Source: Bog-756 sp963699105
GTDB lineage: Bacteria; Actinomycetota; Acidimicrobiia; Acidimicrobiales; RAAP-2
NCBI GenBank assembly: GCA_963699105.1
Contig: CAVOTI010000002.1
Span: 1 to 64,000 of the forward strand
Length of the DNA stretch: 64,000 bases
Reading direction: 5' to 3'
The notes beneath the pieces were generated by a model. It ran no database searches. It worked only from the letters and a program-made list of their open reading frames with translations, and was not told where the DNA came from. Shown piece after piece: positions 1 through 8,621 of this stretch. The position numbers and the translations under genes are program-made. Numbering within the stretch: the first letter of the stretch is position 1; each line of letters opens with the position of its first letter.

Positions 1-593
1 TTCCGGCACCACGACGACAACGGTCGCCAACGCCGCCACGACGACCGGCATGTTGATCAGGAACACCCAGCCCCACCAGAAGTTCGTCAGCAGCCACCCA
101 CCGAGGATCGGGCCGATCGGGAAGGCCACGAAATCGCCCCCGCCATGATCCCCACAGCCTTGGGTCGCTCCTCCTTCGCGAACAGCACCGTGAGCACTGA
201 GAAACCCATCACGATCAGCCCGGCGCCAGCGAGCCCGACAGCACCCGGGCCGCCATGAACTCCGCCACCGAGGTCGAAAAAGCACACCCGGCCGATCCGA
301 CACCGAACAGCGCCAGCGAGGCGAGGAGCACCTTCTTGCGGCCAAAACGGTCGCCCAAGAGACCGCCCGGCAGCATCGCCGCGGCCAGCACGAGGAAATA
401 TCCCGACGAAAACCACTGAAGATCGAACTCCGACGCGTGCAACGCCTTCGACAACGTGGGCAGCGCCACGCTCAGCACGGTGCCGTCGACACCGACCGCC
501 AAACCAGCCACTGCCAAACCGCCGAGCGCCAACCACCTTCGAGCTGCCGATGCTGCAACGGGTGCTGGTGTCGTGCTCTGGAACCGTCGTCAT
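1..593 (-). CDS. MFS drug/metabolite exporter (DHA2-like), partial and frame-broken
   Basis: This is the N-terminal part of a major facilitator transporter that runs off the left window edge. A start ATG at 593 follows a good ribosome site (GGAGGAG, about nine bases away). Segments in three frames join to give the first membrane helix with a DGTVLSVALP motif, the loop signature LLGDRFGRKK, and later a GPILGGWLLTNFWWGW motif, all typical of 14-helix EmrB/QacA-type exporters. Frame changes fall near 555, 230 and 130. The gene is last in the minus-strand run behind two hydrolases and UbiD/UbiX, so it may export or import an aromatic substrate or product. Whether the breaks are real or sequencing errors cannot be told here. 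Confidence 0.7.
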
Positions 594-739
594 CGCGTGG
601 CTCCTCCAGCTCGGAGGCGACGAGTCCGTGCGGGACGATTGACCGTGAGTGGTCGCTCTGCTCAACCAGGCGACCCATAGATCGATCTGCTCAATCCTTG
701 GTTCGGTTGGCACAAGCGTGCTGGGCCACACGTTCGTCA

Positions 740-1912
740 TCAACGCTGGCGACCAAGTACCTCATCGAGCCAGTCGAACATCACTCGATGCTTCAGGCCG
801 AAGTTGTCGATCTGGCGGTAGTTGCCCCCGTCTTCCGGTGTGAACAGGTGCAGAGCCGTGTTCTTGTTCGCTATATTTGCAATGGTCTCGCGGGCCTGCT
901 GAAGAAGCTCCGGGTAATCATGCGAGTCATTGAGAGCGAGCGTAGGGCACGTGATGCTGTGCGTATCCACCTTCATCTTCTTGATCGCTTCGGGACTGGT
1001 GAGGCCCCAAACCCGCGAAATAATTGAGTGGCATTCGAGGCCAGCGTTTCCTTGTCTTCAGATCCGGGAAGGACGTGTTCGAGAAACAACGCTGCGATAG
1101 GCTCCATGTCAGAAACCAACGGGTCGACCACGCACGCGGCGATGCGGTGCTCATGCGCTGCGGCGCGGGTCATCATATATCCGCCGCCTTCGCCTCCTCC
1201 ATAAGCGGCAATCCGAGAAGTATCCACATCGCTCCGCGCGGACAGGTAATCAATCACGGCTTTTACGGGTACTTCGGTATCGGGGCGGGACATGATCCCG
1301 TTGAAAGAATTCAAGCCGACGCCGGGCAGGTCAACTAAGAGCGCGTTATACCCCCGTTCAAGCGCGGGAGGCCCGACCCAGTAATAGAGTTCCTCGCTCG
1401 CATTATCGCCAATGATGATCGTCGGACGCTTTTGCCCGCTGGCATCTGGCCGTAGGAAATATCCCGGAAGGACAGTGTTCTCGTAAGGGATTTGGACGAC
1501 CTCGATTGGCGGATCGCTCAAGGCCGCGAACTTCTCGAAAAGCGCACGCGACTTCTCGATCATGGCCGCATAGCGCGGATCTGACGCTGGCCACGCCCAC
1601 GCGACATTACGGTAATAGGTGACGGCGCGGAGATAGCTATCTCTCGCGCTGACCCGATGCCCCCGTGATTCAGCAGTTTTCGCGATCTTTTCCACTTTTT
1701 CCGCAAGGGTATTCCATGCATCCCTCCAACTCTCAACGTCCCCCTCCATTTATCTGGGCGGCCGCGGAGTAGCATTCGGCAAGCTCGGAGCCTTTGAAGG
1801 CATGCTTCGCCAGGGTGAGGACAAAAACCAGATCCATGACAGGATCTCTGAAGTAAAGGCTCTTCTTCTCCTGTTCACCAGTAGTTCTCGTGGGTTCTTC
1901 GGTCACGGCCAT
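740..1912 (-). CDS. Alpha/beta hydrolase of the 2,6-dihydroxypseudooxynicotine hydrolase type, catalytic residues missing
   Basis: Three fragments in different frames join into one protein of about 390 residues. The start ATG at 1912 has AAGGAAGAG upstream, and frame changes lie at G-runs near 1750 and 1008. The N-terminal helical cap (SARDSYLRAVTYYR) and core match the paralog at 5195-6478. The nucleophile elbow reads GGGEGG where the paralog has GMSFGG, so the serine is replaced by glycine. The C-terminal catalytic histidine region reads DGGNYRQ where the paralog has GGGEHCQ. Neither change lies at a frame break. It is therefore probably not a classical serine hydrolase; a structural partner or a different chemistry is possible. 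It sits between the PhlG-like gene and the MFS gene. Confidence 0.7.
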
Positions 1913-2045
1913 AGTCAGCTCTTCCTTGTTCTTGAACGTGTTCCTCGTTTTCGTCCGGCAGCTGATGACTTCGTGGTCCATTGGCGCCAGGGCAATGAGC
2001 GGCGATGTCGACCGCGTGAGCTTCCAGATCACGTGATGGACCTCC

Positions 2046-2712
2046 TCAAGCTCGTAACATGGTTCCGACATCGCACTTCACACCGGCCTGACGGTTCGCT
2101 TCGCGCTCGTAGAGCTGTGGCAAGAAGTTCTCAAAGTTGGCCATCTCCTCGATACCGTGCTTGAGCCACGCTTCTCCCATCGCCCGGGCCACACCCGGGG
2201 CGCCAGGAGCCGGCCACCTCCGTGGTCTCACCGGGGACGTACATGACATGCCCGAGGCGCATGCCGCCGGGAACCGCCTCCAACTCGTGGTCGAGGTGTC
2301 CGACGGCGATGCCGTTTTCAAACCACGTGGTCGTGACGATCTCTTCGTCAATATGGTCGATGCGTACCGCCGGGTTGGTGTAGTACTCTGGAGTGCGCCC
2401 GAATTATTCCTCGAGCTCGGCGATCGCGGCCTCTTTGGCTTCGTAGGGCCGATTCGTCAGCGCACGCGCCTGCACGTGGTCGTAGGGATGCCAGACCCGG
2501 TACCGTGAGACGGCCCGGCCGTCGATGTCCATATCCCCGATGAGGCCGCCGCTGAACCACCACACGAACATCTTCGGCGTGATGCCCTTGAGGACCTCGT
2601 CGACCCAGTACTTCGTCCGTCCGTCTGACAGCTCGTCCACTCCGGACTTTGCACTCAGGTTCTCTTTGAGATTCCAGGGGAGCTTGAGCGGCTCGGGAAG
2701 TGTCGATCTCAT
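2046..2712 (-). pseudogene. PhlG-like (2,4-diacetylphloroglucinol/phloretin hydrolase family) C-C hydrolase, disrupted
   Basis: The N-terminal 102 residues are open (start ATG at 2712, overlapping the ubiD stop as ATGA) and contain KMFVWWFSGG and a YRVWHPYDHV motif. An in-frame TAA follows LEE near 2404. The same frame then continues as FGRTPEYYTNPAVRIDHIDE and a GHLDHEL motif, and a frame change near 2200 leads to the C-terminus ending EANRQAGVKCDVG. The two His-rich motifs resemble the zinc ligands of PhlG-type hydrolases, which split a C-C bond in acylated phloroglucinols. One stop plus one shift suggests either a decaying gene or two sequence errors. Translational coupling to ubiD argues for a shared pathway. 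Confidence 0.6.
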
Positions 2713-4409
2713 GGTGTCCCTCCATCAGGGGGTACGACGATCCCGGTCTCGTAGTAGGACGATTTCGTTCGAAGCTTGCGGAAGTCCTCCCCGGATTCCA
2801 AGTAGCGTCCTTGGCTCGTCAGCTTGGTCGCCTTGTCCCAACTGTCAGGCCAGTAGCCCAGCTCGTAACCGAACCAGGGCGCATGAGGTGTCAAGGCCGG
2901 AAGCCCGAGCTCCTCCCAGATCGCCCGCGCGTTCTCCATGAACTCGCGATTCGGCAGGCTGACCGGTGGGTACGGCCATTTCATGGTGGCATCGATGAGT
3001 ATCCCCGATCCGCCGAGACCGTCTGGGAAGGTGCGGTCGCTGTAGGACGCTTCGACCGGGGCTGCCGAGGGGTCAAGGTCGGTCAATCGACCACGATGGA
3101 TCTCGATATCGCGGTGCGGCTGTACCCGCCACGCCATGGCCCACAGCACGCTGTCGATGTCGGTGATGTCGATATCGTCGTCGACCGCGATGATCCATTT
3201 CAGGCCCTGTTTGACGAGAGAACTGGCCGCTTGGAGTGCCGATGCCGCTTCCCCATCGGGGGCTCCCTTCTTCAGCGAGATGGCCAAGAACTGCGAACTG
3301 GCCCCAATGCCTTCGAAGAAATTGACGCCGACGAGATCTGGCACCTTCGGTGCGAGCGCTTGGAACACGGCCCCCTCGAAGCCGAACTTGCGAATACAGG
3401 AACTCTCGCTCGGCGGCATCTCGCTGATGAACGCTTGGAGGATCGGGCTTCGGCGGTGCGTGATGGCGCTCACCTCGAACACGAACTGGTAATCCTGAGC
3501 ACCGACGTAGCCCCCGTACTCGCCGAAGGGTCCTTCCATCTCCAAGATGTCGGTGCGGAATCGTCCCTCGATAGCGATTTCGGCAGTGGCGGGGATGAGG
3601 ATGTCGACCGTCTCGGCCTGCACCACTTCGAGCGCAGCACCGTTGAGGGCACCGGCGACTCCGTACTCGGGCTGGAAGAGCTTGTTCACGCTGCAGAGCG
3701 ACAGTGCCGGCACGGGCGAGAGGCAGAGGACAGCCTCGAGCGGCTGGCCCAACGCCCGCGCCTTGTCCCAGTGGACTCGACTGTCCTGGCCGGTCAGCAT
3801 CATCACACCGGCACGATCGGGCGCCTTGACCATGACCCGGTACGTTCCGACGTTGTAGACGCCGGTCTCAGGATCGCGGGTGATCCAGATGGGGCAGCTG
3901 AAATACGCCGAGACGTCGGTACCTGGATTTGTTACCGTCACGGGGAACTGATCGATTCCTCCGCTCGCCACGATGTCACTTCCGGTGATCACCACCTCTT
4001 TCACGGGTGCCTTCTCGCGGGCGACTTCCACCGGTTCGATGGGGTGCGATTGCGCGTCCTGCCATTTCTGGAGGATCCCGTCGGGCGACTCCAGTCCCAT
4101 TGCCGCCGCATAGACCTGCGGCGAGGCACCTTCAATCCCGACCGCAACCGAGCCATCGAAGGTGCGTCCGCGCGAGTCGGTCAGGTTCTCGAACAGCCAG
4201 CCCTTGCGCTCTGACGCATCAAGCCCGCGAAACTGCCAACGAACAAGGGGCATCACCTCGGTGTCCTTGTTCATGAGACGGGTGACGTGGATAAGCAGCT
4301 CGCGTCGATCCAACTCGGCCAAATAATCCCGGATGTCCCGGTAGAGGGGAGCAGCTTCGGGTGGTTGATCAGGTCCTGTCTCGGCCGGACGGGCATCTGT
4401 GATTGACAT
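2709..4409 (-). CDS. ubiD: UbiD-family prenylated-FMN-dependent (de)carboxylase
   Basis: An intact 566-residue protein. UbiD enzymes use prenylated FMN and a divalent metal to remove or add carboxyl groups on aromatic or unsaturated acids. The family active site is visible as EMEGPFGEYGGY at residues 290-301, holding the conserved glutamates, with the arginine of VGTYRV near residue 191 in the prFMN-binding part. The length is slightly above the usual 480-500 because of N-terminal and C-terminal extensions. The start ATG at 4409 has GAGAGAAG upstream. The stop overlaps the start of the PhlG-like gene (ATGA). A UbiX gene 33 bases upstream would supply the cofactor. The substrate cannot be read from sequence; the neighbours suggest a phenolic acid. 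Confidence 0.92.
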   Translation of the reverse strand: MSITDARPAETGPDQPPEAAPLYRDIRDYLAELDRRELLIHVTRLMNKDTEVMPLVRWQFRGLDASERKGWLFENLTDSRGRTFDGSVAVGIEGASPQVYAAAMGLESPDGILQKWQDAQSHPIEPVEVAREKAPVKEVVITGSDIVASGGIDQFPVTVTNPGTDVSAYFSCPIWITRDPETGVYNVGTYRVMVKAPDRAGVMMLTGQDSRVHWDKARALGQPLEAVLCLSPVPALSLCSVNKLFQPEYGVAGALNGAALEVVQAETVDILIPATAEIAIEGRFRTDILEMEGPFGEYGGYVGAQDYQFVFEVSAITHRRSPILQAFISEMPPSESSCIRKFGFEGAVFQALAPKVPDLVGVNFFEGIGASSQFLAISLKKGAPDGEAASALQAASSLVKQGLKWIIAVDDDIDITDIDSVLWAMAWRVQPHRDIEIHRGRLTDLDPSAAPVEASYSDRTFPDGLGGSGILIDATMKWPYPPVSLPNREFMENARAIWEELGLPALTPHAPWFGYELGYWPDSWDKATKLTSQGRYLESGEDFRKLRTKSSYYETGIVVPPDGGTP

Positions 4410-4442
4410 GTCGTGGTCTTCTCTCTGCGTCTCAGGCGTCGT

Positions 4443-5091
4443 TCATATGGAGCTATCGCCGTTTGGGTGTGCGCCGACGGGTCTCGTCAGGCTCCCATTC
4501 CAGCGCTGGAAGGTCTGATGCTCGATGCCGAATTGGTCCAGCACCTTGCCGACCGTCTGGTCGATCAGGTCTTCGATCGTCTTTGGTTGGTGGTAGAAGG
4601 CGGGAACCGGTGGGAGTACGACGGCGCCGGCTTCGGTGACGGTGACCATGTTGCGTAGGTGGATGAGGTTGAGCGGCGTCTCCCTGGTCACCAGCACTAA
4701 GCCGACGCCGTTCCTTGAGGCTCACGTCGGCGGCCCGTAGCAAGAGCGAATCGGCGTTGCCGGTGGCGATGGCGGCCAATGTGCGCATGCTGCAGGGACA
4801 GACCACCATCCCATCGGTCAGAAAGGATCCGCTCGAGATTGACGCCGCCATCTCGTCCGGTTCGTGCACGTGATCGGCCAGGGGATAGAGCTCGGATGGT
4901 TCAATGCCGGCTTCGAGCCGGAGCGTCTTCTCCGCACCCCTCGAAATCACAAGGTGGAGTTCTCGTGAACCGAGCTCGTGCAGCACGCGCAGAAGCCTGA
5001 TGCCGTACTGGGCTCCGCTCGACCCGGAGAGACCGACGACGAGTACGGGTCGCGTCGTCACTCGAACGACGCTGGCGAGTTCGATGAGCAC
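4443..5091 (-). CDS. ubiX: UbiX flavin prenyltransferase (one frameshift)
   Basis: UbiX attaches a dimethylallyl group to FMN to make the prFMN cofactor of UbiD, which is encoded directly downstream. Visible motifs are the N-terminal phosphate/flavin loop GLSGSSGAQYGIRLL, CPCSMRTLAAIATG, RAADVSLKERR, and after a frame change near 4690 the C-terminal RETPLNLIHLRNM. The rejoined length of about 215 residues is normal for the family. The start could be the GTG at 5091 or a GTG at 5061, which begins closer to the flavin loop. The gene lies 104 bases downstream of the alpha/beta hydrolase in the same direction, consistent with one operon. The single shift is likely a sequence error because every motif is intact. 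Confidence 0.85.
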
Positions 5092-5194
5092 GCTGCCCTA
5101 CGAGAATCGCACTCATCGGCGAACATGTCCGCTGAGACGCCGAAGTCTCTATTCAAGCCCGCGTTGTAGAGCGACCAGAAGAAGGTGACTTCGC

Positions 5195-6478
5195 TCACGA
5201 CTTGGACTGTGACGGCGTTGCGAGGACGGTGTCAAGCCAGTCGAAGACGACTTGGTGCAGCCTGGACATCGTCCCCGCTTGGCAGTGTTCGCCGCCTCCT
5301 TCTGCCCCGGGGAAGAGGTGATAGGTCTTCTGGCAACGAAGGGCCTCGTAAAGCCGGGACGCGTCCCCGGGGTCATTCTCGCCGTCGAGGACAAGCGTGG
5401 CACAGGTGATCATGGGTACGTAGCCTTCGAGGGTGTAGGGGGCGAAGGCGCGGAGGGCATCGGCGGGGCTGTCTTTTCCGAAGACCCACATACCCCACGA
5501 GAAGGCTGGGCCGAAAGTATTCGTTCTGGAACTCATGATCTCTTCGATGAGGGCGTTTGCCTTCGTATCGCTTACGTCGAGGCCGTCACCGATGAGCTTC
5601 ATGATCTCGGGCCCGACCATGCGGTGCACCGCGTCGGCGAACGAGTAGAGCCCGTCGTACGCGATGAGGGCGGCCAGGCGGTGCTCGCTGGCGGCCGCCC
5701 GAGGCGCGAGAAGGCCGCCGAAGCTCATCCCCATGAGGGCAATCCGGTTGGGGTCCACGTCCGGGCGCTTGAGGAGCCAGTCGACAGCGGGGGTGACGAC
5801 GGCTTCCCAGTCCGGGCGGAAGAGCAGCTCTTGGTCGCGAAGGGCGCTGCCTTGTCCGGGTCCGGCAAAGGCGAGCACGTGGTAGCCACGTCGGGCGGCG
5901 GCCGCGCCGCCCGTGAAGTACAGCTCCTCCTCGGTGCTGTCGAAGCCACCGTGGTACAGAAGCGTCGGCCGGGGACCGTCGGAGTCACCGCCGGTGGGAT
6001 GGGCCGCCCCGAGATCGGCCGGGATCCACCACCCCGGCAGCGTCGTGTCCTCGTAAGGGAAGCTCACCCGCTGCGGTGCGGGGTTCATCAGTTGCGCAGC
6101 ACGAGCGAAGCTGTCAACCGAGAGCTGGCCCACTTCGCGGACTTCGGGGTCATTCGACGAGTCAACTCGCAGGTAGAACTCGCACAGCCGGTAGTAGTTG
6201 CTCGCCCGCAGGTAGGACTCCCGAGCGCTGACAGTGTGTCCTTCGGCGGCGCTGCGATCGGCGTCGGCGTGGATCCGCTCCGCGAGCGCCCGCCACTCGG
6301 AATACCAGGCGATCTCATCGCCGTCGGGGATCCGGCTCGCCGTGCTGGTGATTTCGCCGATGTCTGCGCCACCGTATGGTGCGTAGCCGAGGGCCCGGAG
6401 CGTCTCGAAAGAGAAGGACCGGTCGTTGAACAGTGCCCACGCGGGCGATGCTGGTTTAGTCGAGACGGTCGATGTCAT
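5195..6478 (-). CDS. Alpha/beta hydrolase, 2,6-dihydroxypseudooxynicotine hydrolase-like
   Basis: An intact protein of about 427 residues and the first gene of the catabolic run. The ATG at 6478 is preferred over an upstream start because GGGAGC precedes it and homology begins there. An N-terminal helical cap (SARESYLRASNYYRLCEFY) precedes an alpha/beta core with the nucleophile elbow GMSFGG, an acid in LDGENDP and the histidine in GGGEHCQ, so the Ser-Asp-His triad is complete. The characterised relative from nicotine degradation cleaves a C-C bond of an acylated dihydroxypyridine. Together with the PhlG-like enzyme and UbiD/UbiX this suggests breakdown of an acylated phenolic compound; the substrate is inferred only. 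Confidence 0.85.
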   Translation of the reverse strand: MTSTVSTKPASPAWALFNDRSFSFETLRALGYAPYGGADIGEITSTASRIPDGDEIAWYSEWRALAERIHADADRSAAEGHTVSARESYLRASNYYRLCEFYLRVDSSNDPEVREVGQLSVDSFARAAQLMNPAPQRVSFPYEDTTLPGWWIPADLGAAHPTGGDSDGPRPTLLYHGGFDSTEEELYFTGGAAAARRGYHVLAFAGPGQGSALRDQELLFRPDWEAVVTPAVDWLLKRPDVDPNRIALMGMSFGGLLAPRAAASEHRLAALIAYDGLYSFADAVHRMVGPEIMKLIGDGLDVSDTKANALIEEIMSSRTNTFGPAFSWGMWVFGKDSPADALRAFAPYTLEGYVPMITCATLVLDGENDPGDASRLYEALRCQKTYHLFPGAEGGGEHCQAGTMSRLHQVVFDWLDTVLATPSQSKS

Positions 6479-6763
6479 GGTGCTCCCGTAGCTGAGGAGA
6501 CGCAGGTCCCGTCCGGAACGACAAGACCGTAAATGGTCGCCCTGCCCGAACCAGGCGTCTCGTGGATCAATCTGCCAAGCCAGCGCTACCGCGGTCTGGA
6601 GCAACGCTCCCGGAGGCTGCCAGTGGTCGAAGCAGGATCCAACACGGCTACGGGACTACCCGTCGTGTCGGAATTGACCCTACACCAGGTTAAATGGCAC
6701 ATCAACGAAAGCTGGGGCACCTCGAAGTGCCTGTCACCAATTCCACCGTTAGCTCACGTTCGA

Positions 6764-7114
6764 TCAACTCTGGGCTCGGCCGGCCCAACTTCGCTGAGCC
6801 GCTTCGACCTGATCCCAGTTGGCGTCGACCCAGCGCCCGAGCGCGGCGAGAGGCTCGTCGAGGGATCGGCCGAGATCGGTGAGCTCGTAGAGGTTCGCCG
6901 TGTCCATTCGACCGGAATCGAGATGCCGCGTGATGAGACCGTCGCGCTCGGCGCGTCGCAACGTGTCGGTGAGCACCTTGTGCGAGATGCCATTCAAGCC
7001 GTCGTGGAGGTCTTGGTAGCGGCGACCTCCAGACGCCAGCTCGGCCAGCATCATCAGCGTCCAGCGCCCCCCGATCAGACCGACGAACGCGGATGGCTGT
7101 CTCCACTCGGTCAT
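6764..7114 (-). CDS. HxlR-family winged-helix transcriptional regulator
   Basis: A 116-residue protein with the HxlR/MarR-like fold: GGRWTLMMLAEL (helix 1), RYQDLHDGLNGISHKVLTDTLRRAERDGLI (recognition helix region), and the wing ending LYELTDLG. The family usually binds inverted repeats as a dimer and often answers aldehydes, quinones or phenolics. The ATG at 7114 is used because the family domain starts there, although no strong ribosome site is visible. It lies 285 bases upstream of the hydrolase operon in the same direction and is divergent from the TetR gene, so it is a plausible local regulator. The usual N-terminal CPV cysteine motif is absent. Confidence 0.8.
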   Translation of the reverse strand: MTEWRQPSAFVGLIGGRWTLMMLAELASGGRRYQDLHDGLNGISHKVLTDTLRRAERDGLITRHLDSGRMDTANLYELTDLGRSLDEPLAALGRWVDANWDQVEAAQRSWAGRAQS

Positions 7115-7480
7115 ACGAATGATCGGCTGCCGCGGATGCGTTTGGCGACGGCCTCGGCGGTCTCTGCGCCATTGGCCACAGAGCACCCGCCTACGTCGTG
7201 CGACAGGATCGTGGCGGGGTCGGGATCGACGGGCCACGAGTACCTCATCACCGACTCGCGAGACCTGGTAGTCCGTGACATCTCGGCCGCACCGCCGGTC
7301 GGCGATCGGCGATCGGCGCGAGCAGCAGAATCGAGGCCGCCCTCCCGACCTCCAAGGGGACGCCGCTGTGTCGCGGAAGTTCTGCTCAGCACCACGACGG
7401 CTCCTCCTAACGCAAGTGGGCTCGCTTTAGCATACCCTGGCGGGCCCCTAACGCATGACCTGTCGCAGTAGTTTCCCGGT
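7115..7480. other. Divergent intergenic region between HxlR and TetR genes
   Basis: This 366-base stretch separates two divergent regulator genes and should hold both promoters. A minus-strand open frame runs through it but has no recognisable domain and no ribosome site, so it is not called. Near 7425-7445 the sequence GCTTTAGCATACCCTGG partly resembles one half of the palindrome found downstream of the TetR gene at 8219-8240. It might be an autoregulatory operator, but the match is weak. Confidence 0.35.
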
Positions 7481-8110
7481 ATGGCCGATGAGAACGATCC
7501 TCCACGGGCTCGCCGGACCGGCGGTAGGAGCGCCCGCGTGCACGCAGCGGTGCTGGAGGCCACAGTGGAGGTTCTCTTCGAGAGAGGGTTCGACACGCTC
7601 TCGATCAGGGAGATCGCCGAGCGGGCGGAGGTCCACGAGTCCTCCATCTACCGGCGCTGGGGAACCAAGGCCGATCTTGTGGTCGATGCCTTGCTCAGCA
7701 GGGTAGGCCAGGAGGTTCCGACTCCAGACACGGGCTCCCTGCGGGGCGATCTGCTCGTCACGCTCCGCAAGGTCAACGCGTTCCTCGGCACTCCGCTCGG
7801 AGAAAATCTGGTGCGTATGGCCCTGCGGCAAGACGGCTTCTCCTACAGTGACCATTCCCGGTACTGGACCGATCGCTTTACGCGTGCATCAGCAATGCTC
7901 GATCGAGCTGAGGCGCGCGGCGAGCTGCGCTCCGGGGTAGACCGCTTCTTAACGTTTGAGACGCTGATCGGCCCGCTGTACTTTCGACTTCTGCTGACGA
8001 GGGAGCCCTTGGATGACGGTGTCCTCGAGACCGTCGTCGACCTGGTGCTCACCGGAATAGCCGTCGAACGTCCACCTGCATCGCAACCCACGCTCCCGAC
8101 TCAGGAGTGA
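7481..8110 (+). CDS. TetR/AcrR-family transcriptional regulator
   Basis: A 209-residue protein. The N-terminal helix-turn-helix is clear: VLEATVEVLFERGFDTLSIREIAERAEVHESSIYRRWGTKADLV, residues about 25-68, including the family's core SSIYRRWGTK. The C-terminal ligand-binding part (LFRLLLTREPLDD region) is typical of the TetR_C_11-like group. TetR repressors bind palindromes and release DNA on ligand binding, and commonly control a nearby efflux or catabolic operon. Here the target is likely the minus-strand hydrolase/UbiD/MFS run or the gene itself. Three related palindromic motifs follow the gene at 8219-8433. Confidence 0.9.
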   Translation: MADENDPPRARRTGGRSARVHAAVLEATVEVLFERGFDTLSIREIAERAEVHESSIYRRWGTKADLVVDALLSRVGQEVPTPDTGSLRGDLLVTLRKVNAFLGTPLGENLVRMALRQDGFSYSDHSRYWTDRFTRASAMLDRAEARGELRSGVDRFLTFETLIGPLYFRLLLTREPLDDGVLETVVDLVLTGIAVERPPASQPTLPTQE

Positions 8111-8218
8111 GGAATCTGGTCCGTCCACACAGGTGCCGCGAACTCTGGACCGCTGAGACGCTCCAGGCAGGATTCAAGTCCGACCCGTGAACGCTGCCCA
8201 GAGGTTGAGCAGGGCAGG

Positions 8219-8240
8219 TGCTTAGGGCATGCCCTAAGCA
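8219..8240. repeat. 22-base perfect palindrome built on TGCTTAGGGCA
   Basis: The half-site TGCTTAGGGCA is followed immediately by its exact reverse complement, giving full two-fold symmetry over 22 bases. It lies 109 bases after the TetR stop codon. Such symmetry without a spacer suits a dimeric DNA-binding protein or an integrase/excisionase arm site; it lacks the loop and T-tract of a terminator. Confidence 0.7.
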
Positions 8241-8326
8241 GCCCGACGCACCGTCACGTCGACCGTTGGCTCGACCGCGAATCAGCAGCGTTCGGGCCGC
8301 GTGCGCAGCGCCACCCTGCATGATGC

Positions 8327-8433
8327 TGCATAGGGCAAAGCTGAGTAGGTCCCGATAAAAAGCCCCGAGAAACGGCAATTACGCACACTCGCCCGAACGC
8401 GAAACCGCTGGTCAGGCGCCCGTGCCCTATGCA
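8327..8433. repeat. 11-base inverted repeat pair TGCATAGGGCA / TGCCCTATGCA
   Basis: TGCATAGGGCA at 8327-8337 returns as its exact reverse complement at 8423-8433, 85 bases away. It differs from the half-site of the 8219-8240 palindrome by one base (A for T), so four copies of TGCWTAGGGCA lie within 215 bases. The right copy sits inside the hairpin behind the tRNA gene. Confidence 0.65.
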
Positions 8434-8451
8434 CGAGACGCGCCGACCAGC
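8407..8451 (-). terminator. Candidate hairpin terminator of tRNA-fMet
   Basis: Downstream of the tRNA 3' end on the minus strand, GCTGGTCGGCGC pairs with GCGCCTGACCAGC (one bulged base). The loop contains a smaller stem, CGTGC with GCACG. No U-tract follows, which is common in high-GC actinobacteria, so this could be a hairpin terminator or a processing signal. Confidence 0.45.
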
Positions 8452-8458
8452 GATTCAA

Positions 8459-8535
<77 letters not shown>

Positions 8536-8621
8536 TCGTGAGGCGACAACTTACCATCTCCGCCGGGTCATCCCCAAACCGCCCCTCGCGGACCGGCCTG
8601 GGCCCGGAGCGGCTCCCGACC

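Larger units (their letters stand above)
1..8458. other. Probable accessory island abutting tRNA-fMet
   Basis: This block contains only catabolic, transport and regulatory genes, and its base composition is visibly less GC-rich than the DNA to the right. Its right edge coincides with the 3' end of the initiator tRNA gene, which faces the block. Integrative elements commonly insert at tRNA 3' ends. No integrase or second attachment site is visible, and the left end lies outside the window. The island reading is inference; the gene content and tRNA position are seen directly. Confidence 0.5.
8111..8458. other. Gene-free stretch with repeated palindromic motif
   Basis: No credible coding region is seen in this 348-base stretch. 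It holds a 22-base perfect palindrome (8219-8240), an 11-base inverted pair (8327-8337 and 8423-8433) with nearly the same half-site, and a long hairpin (8407-8451) directly behind the tRNA 3' end. Confidence 0.6.

Noticed and set aside
2700..4214. 504-codon plus-strand open frame opposite ubiD
   Set aside because: The UbiD motifs on the minus strand are complete; the plus frame is a shadow.
7111..7647. Minus-strand open frame across the HxlR-TetR gap
   Set aside because: It overlaps the TetR helix-turn-helix on the other strand and contains no known domain or ribosome site.
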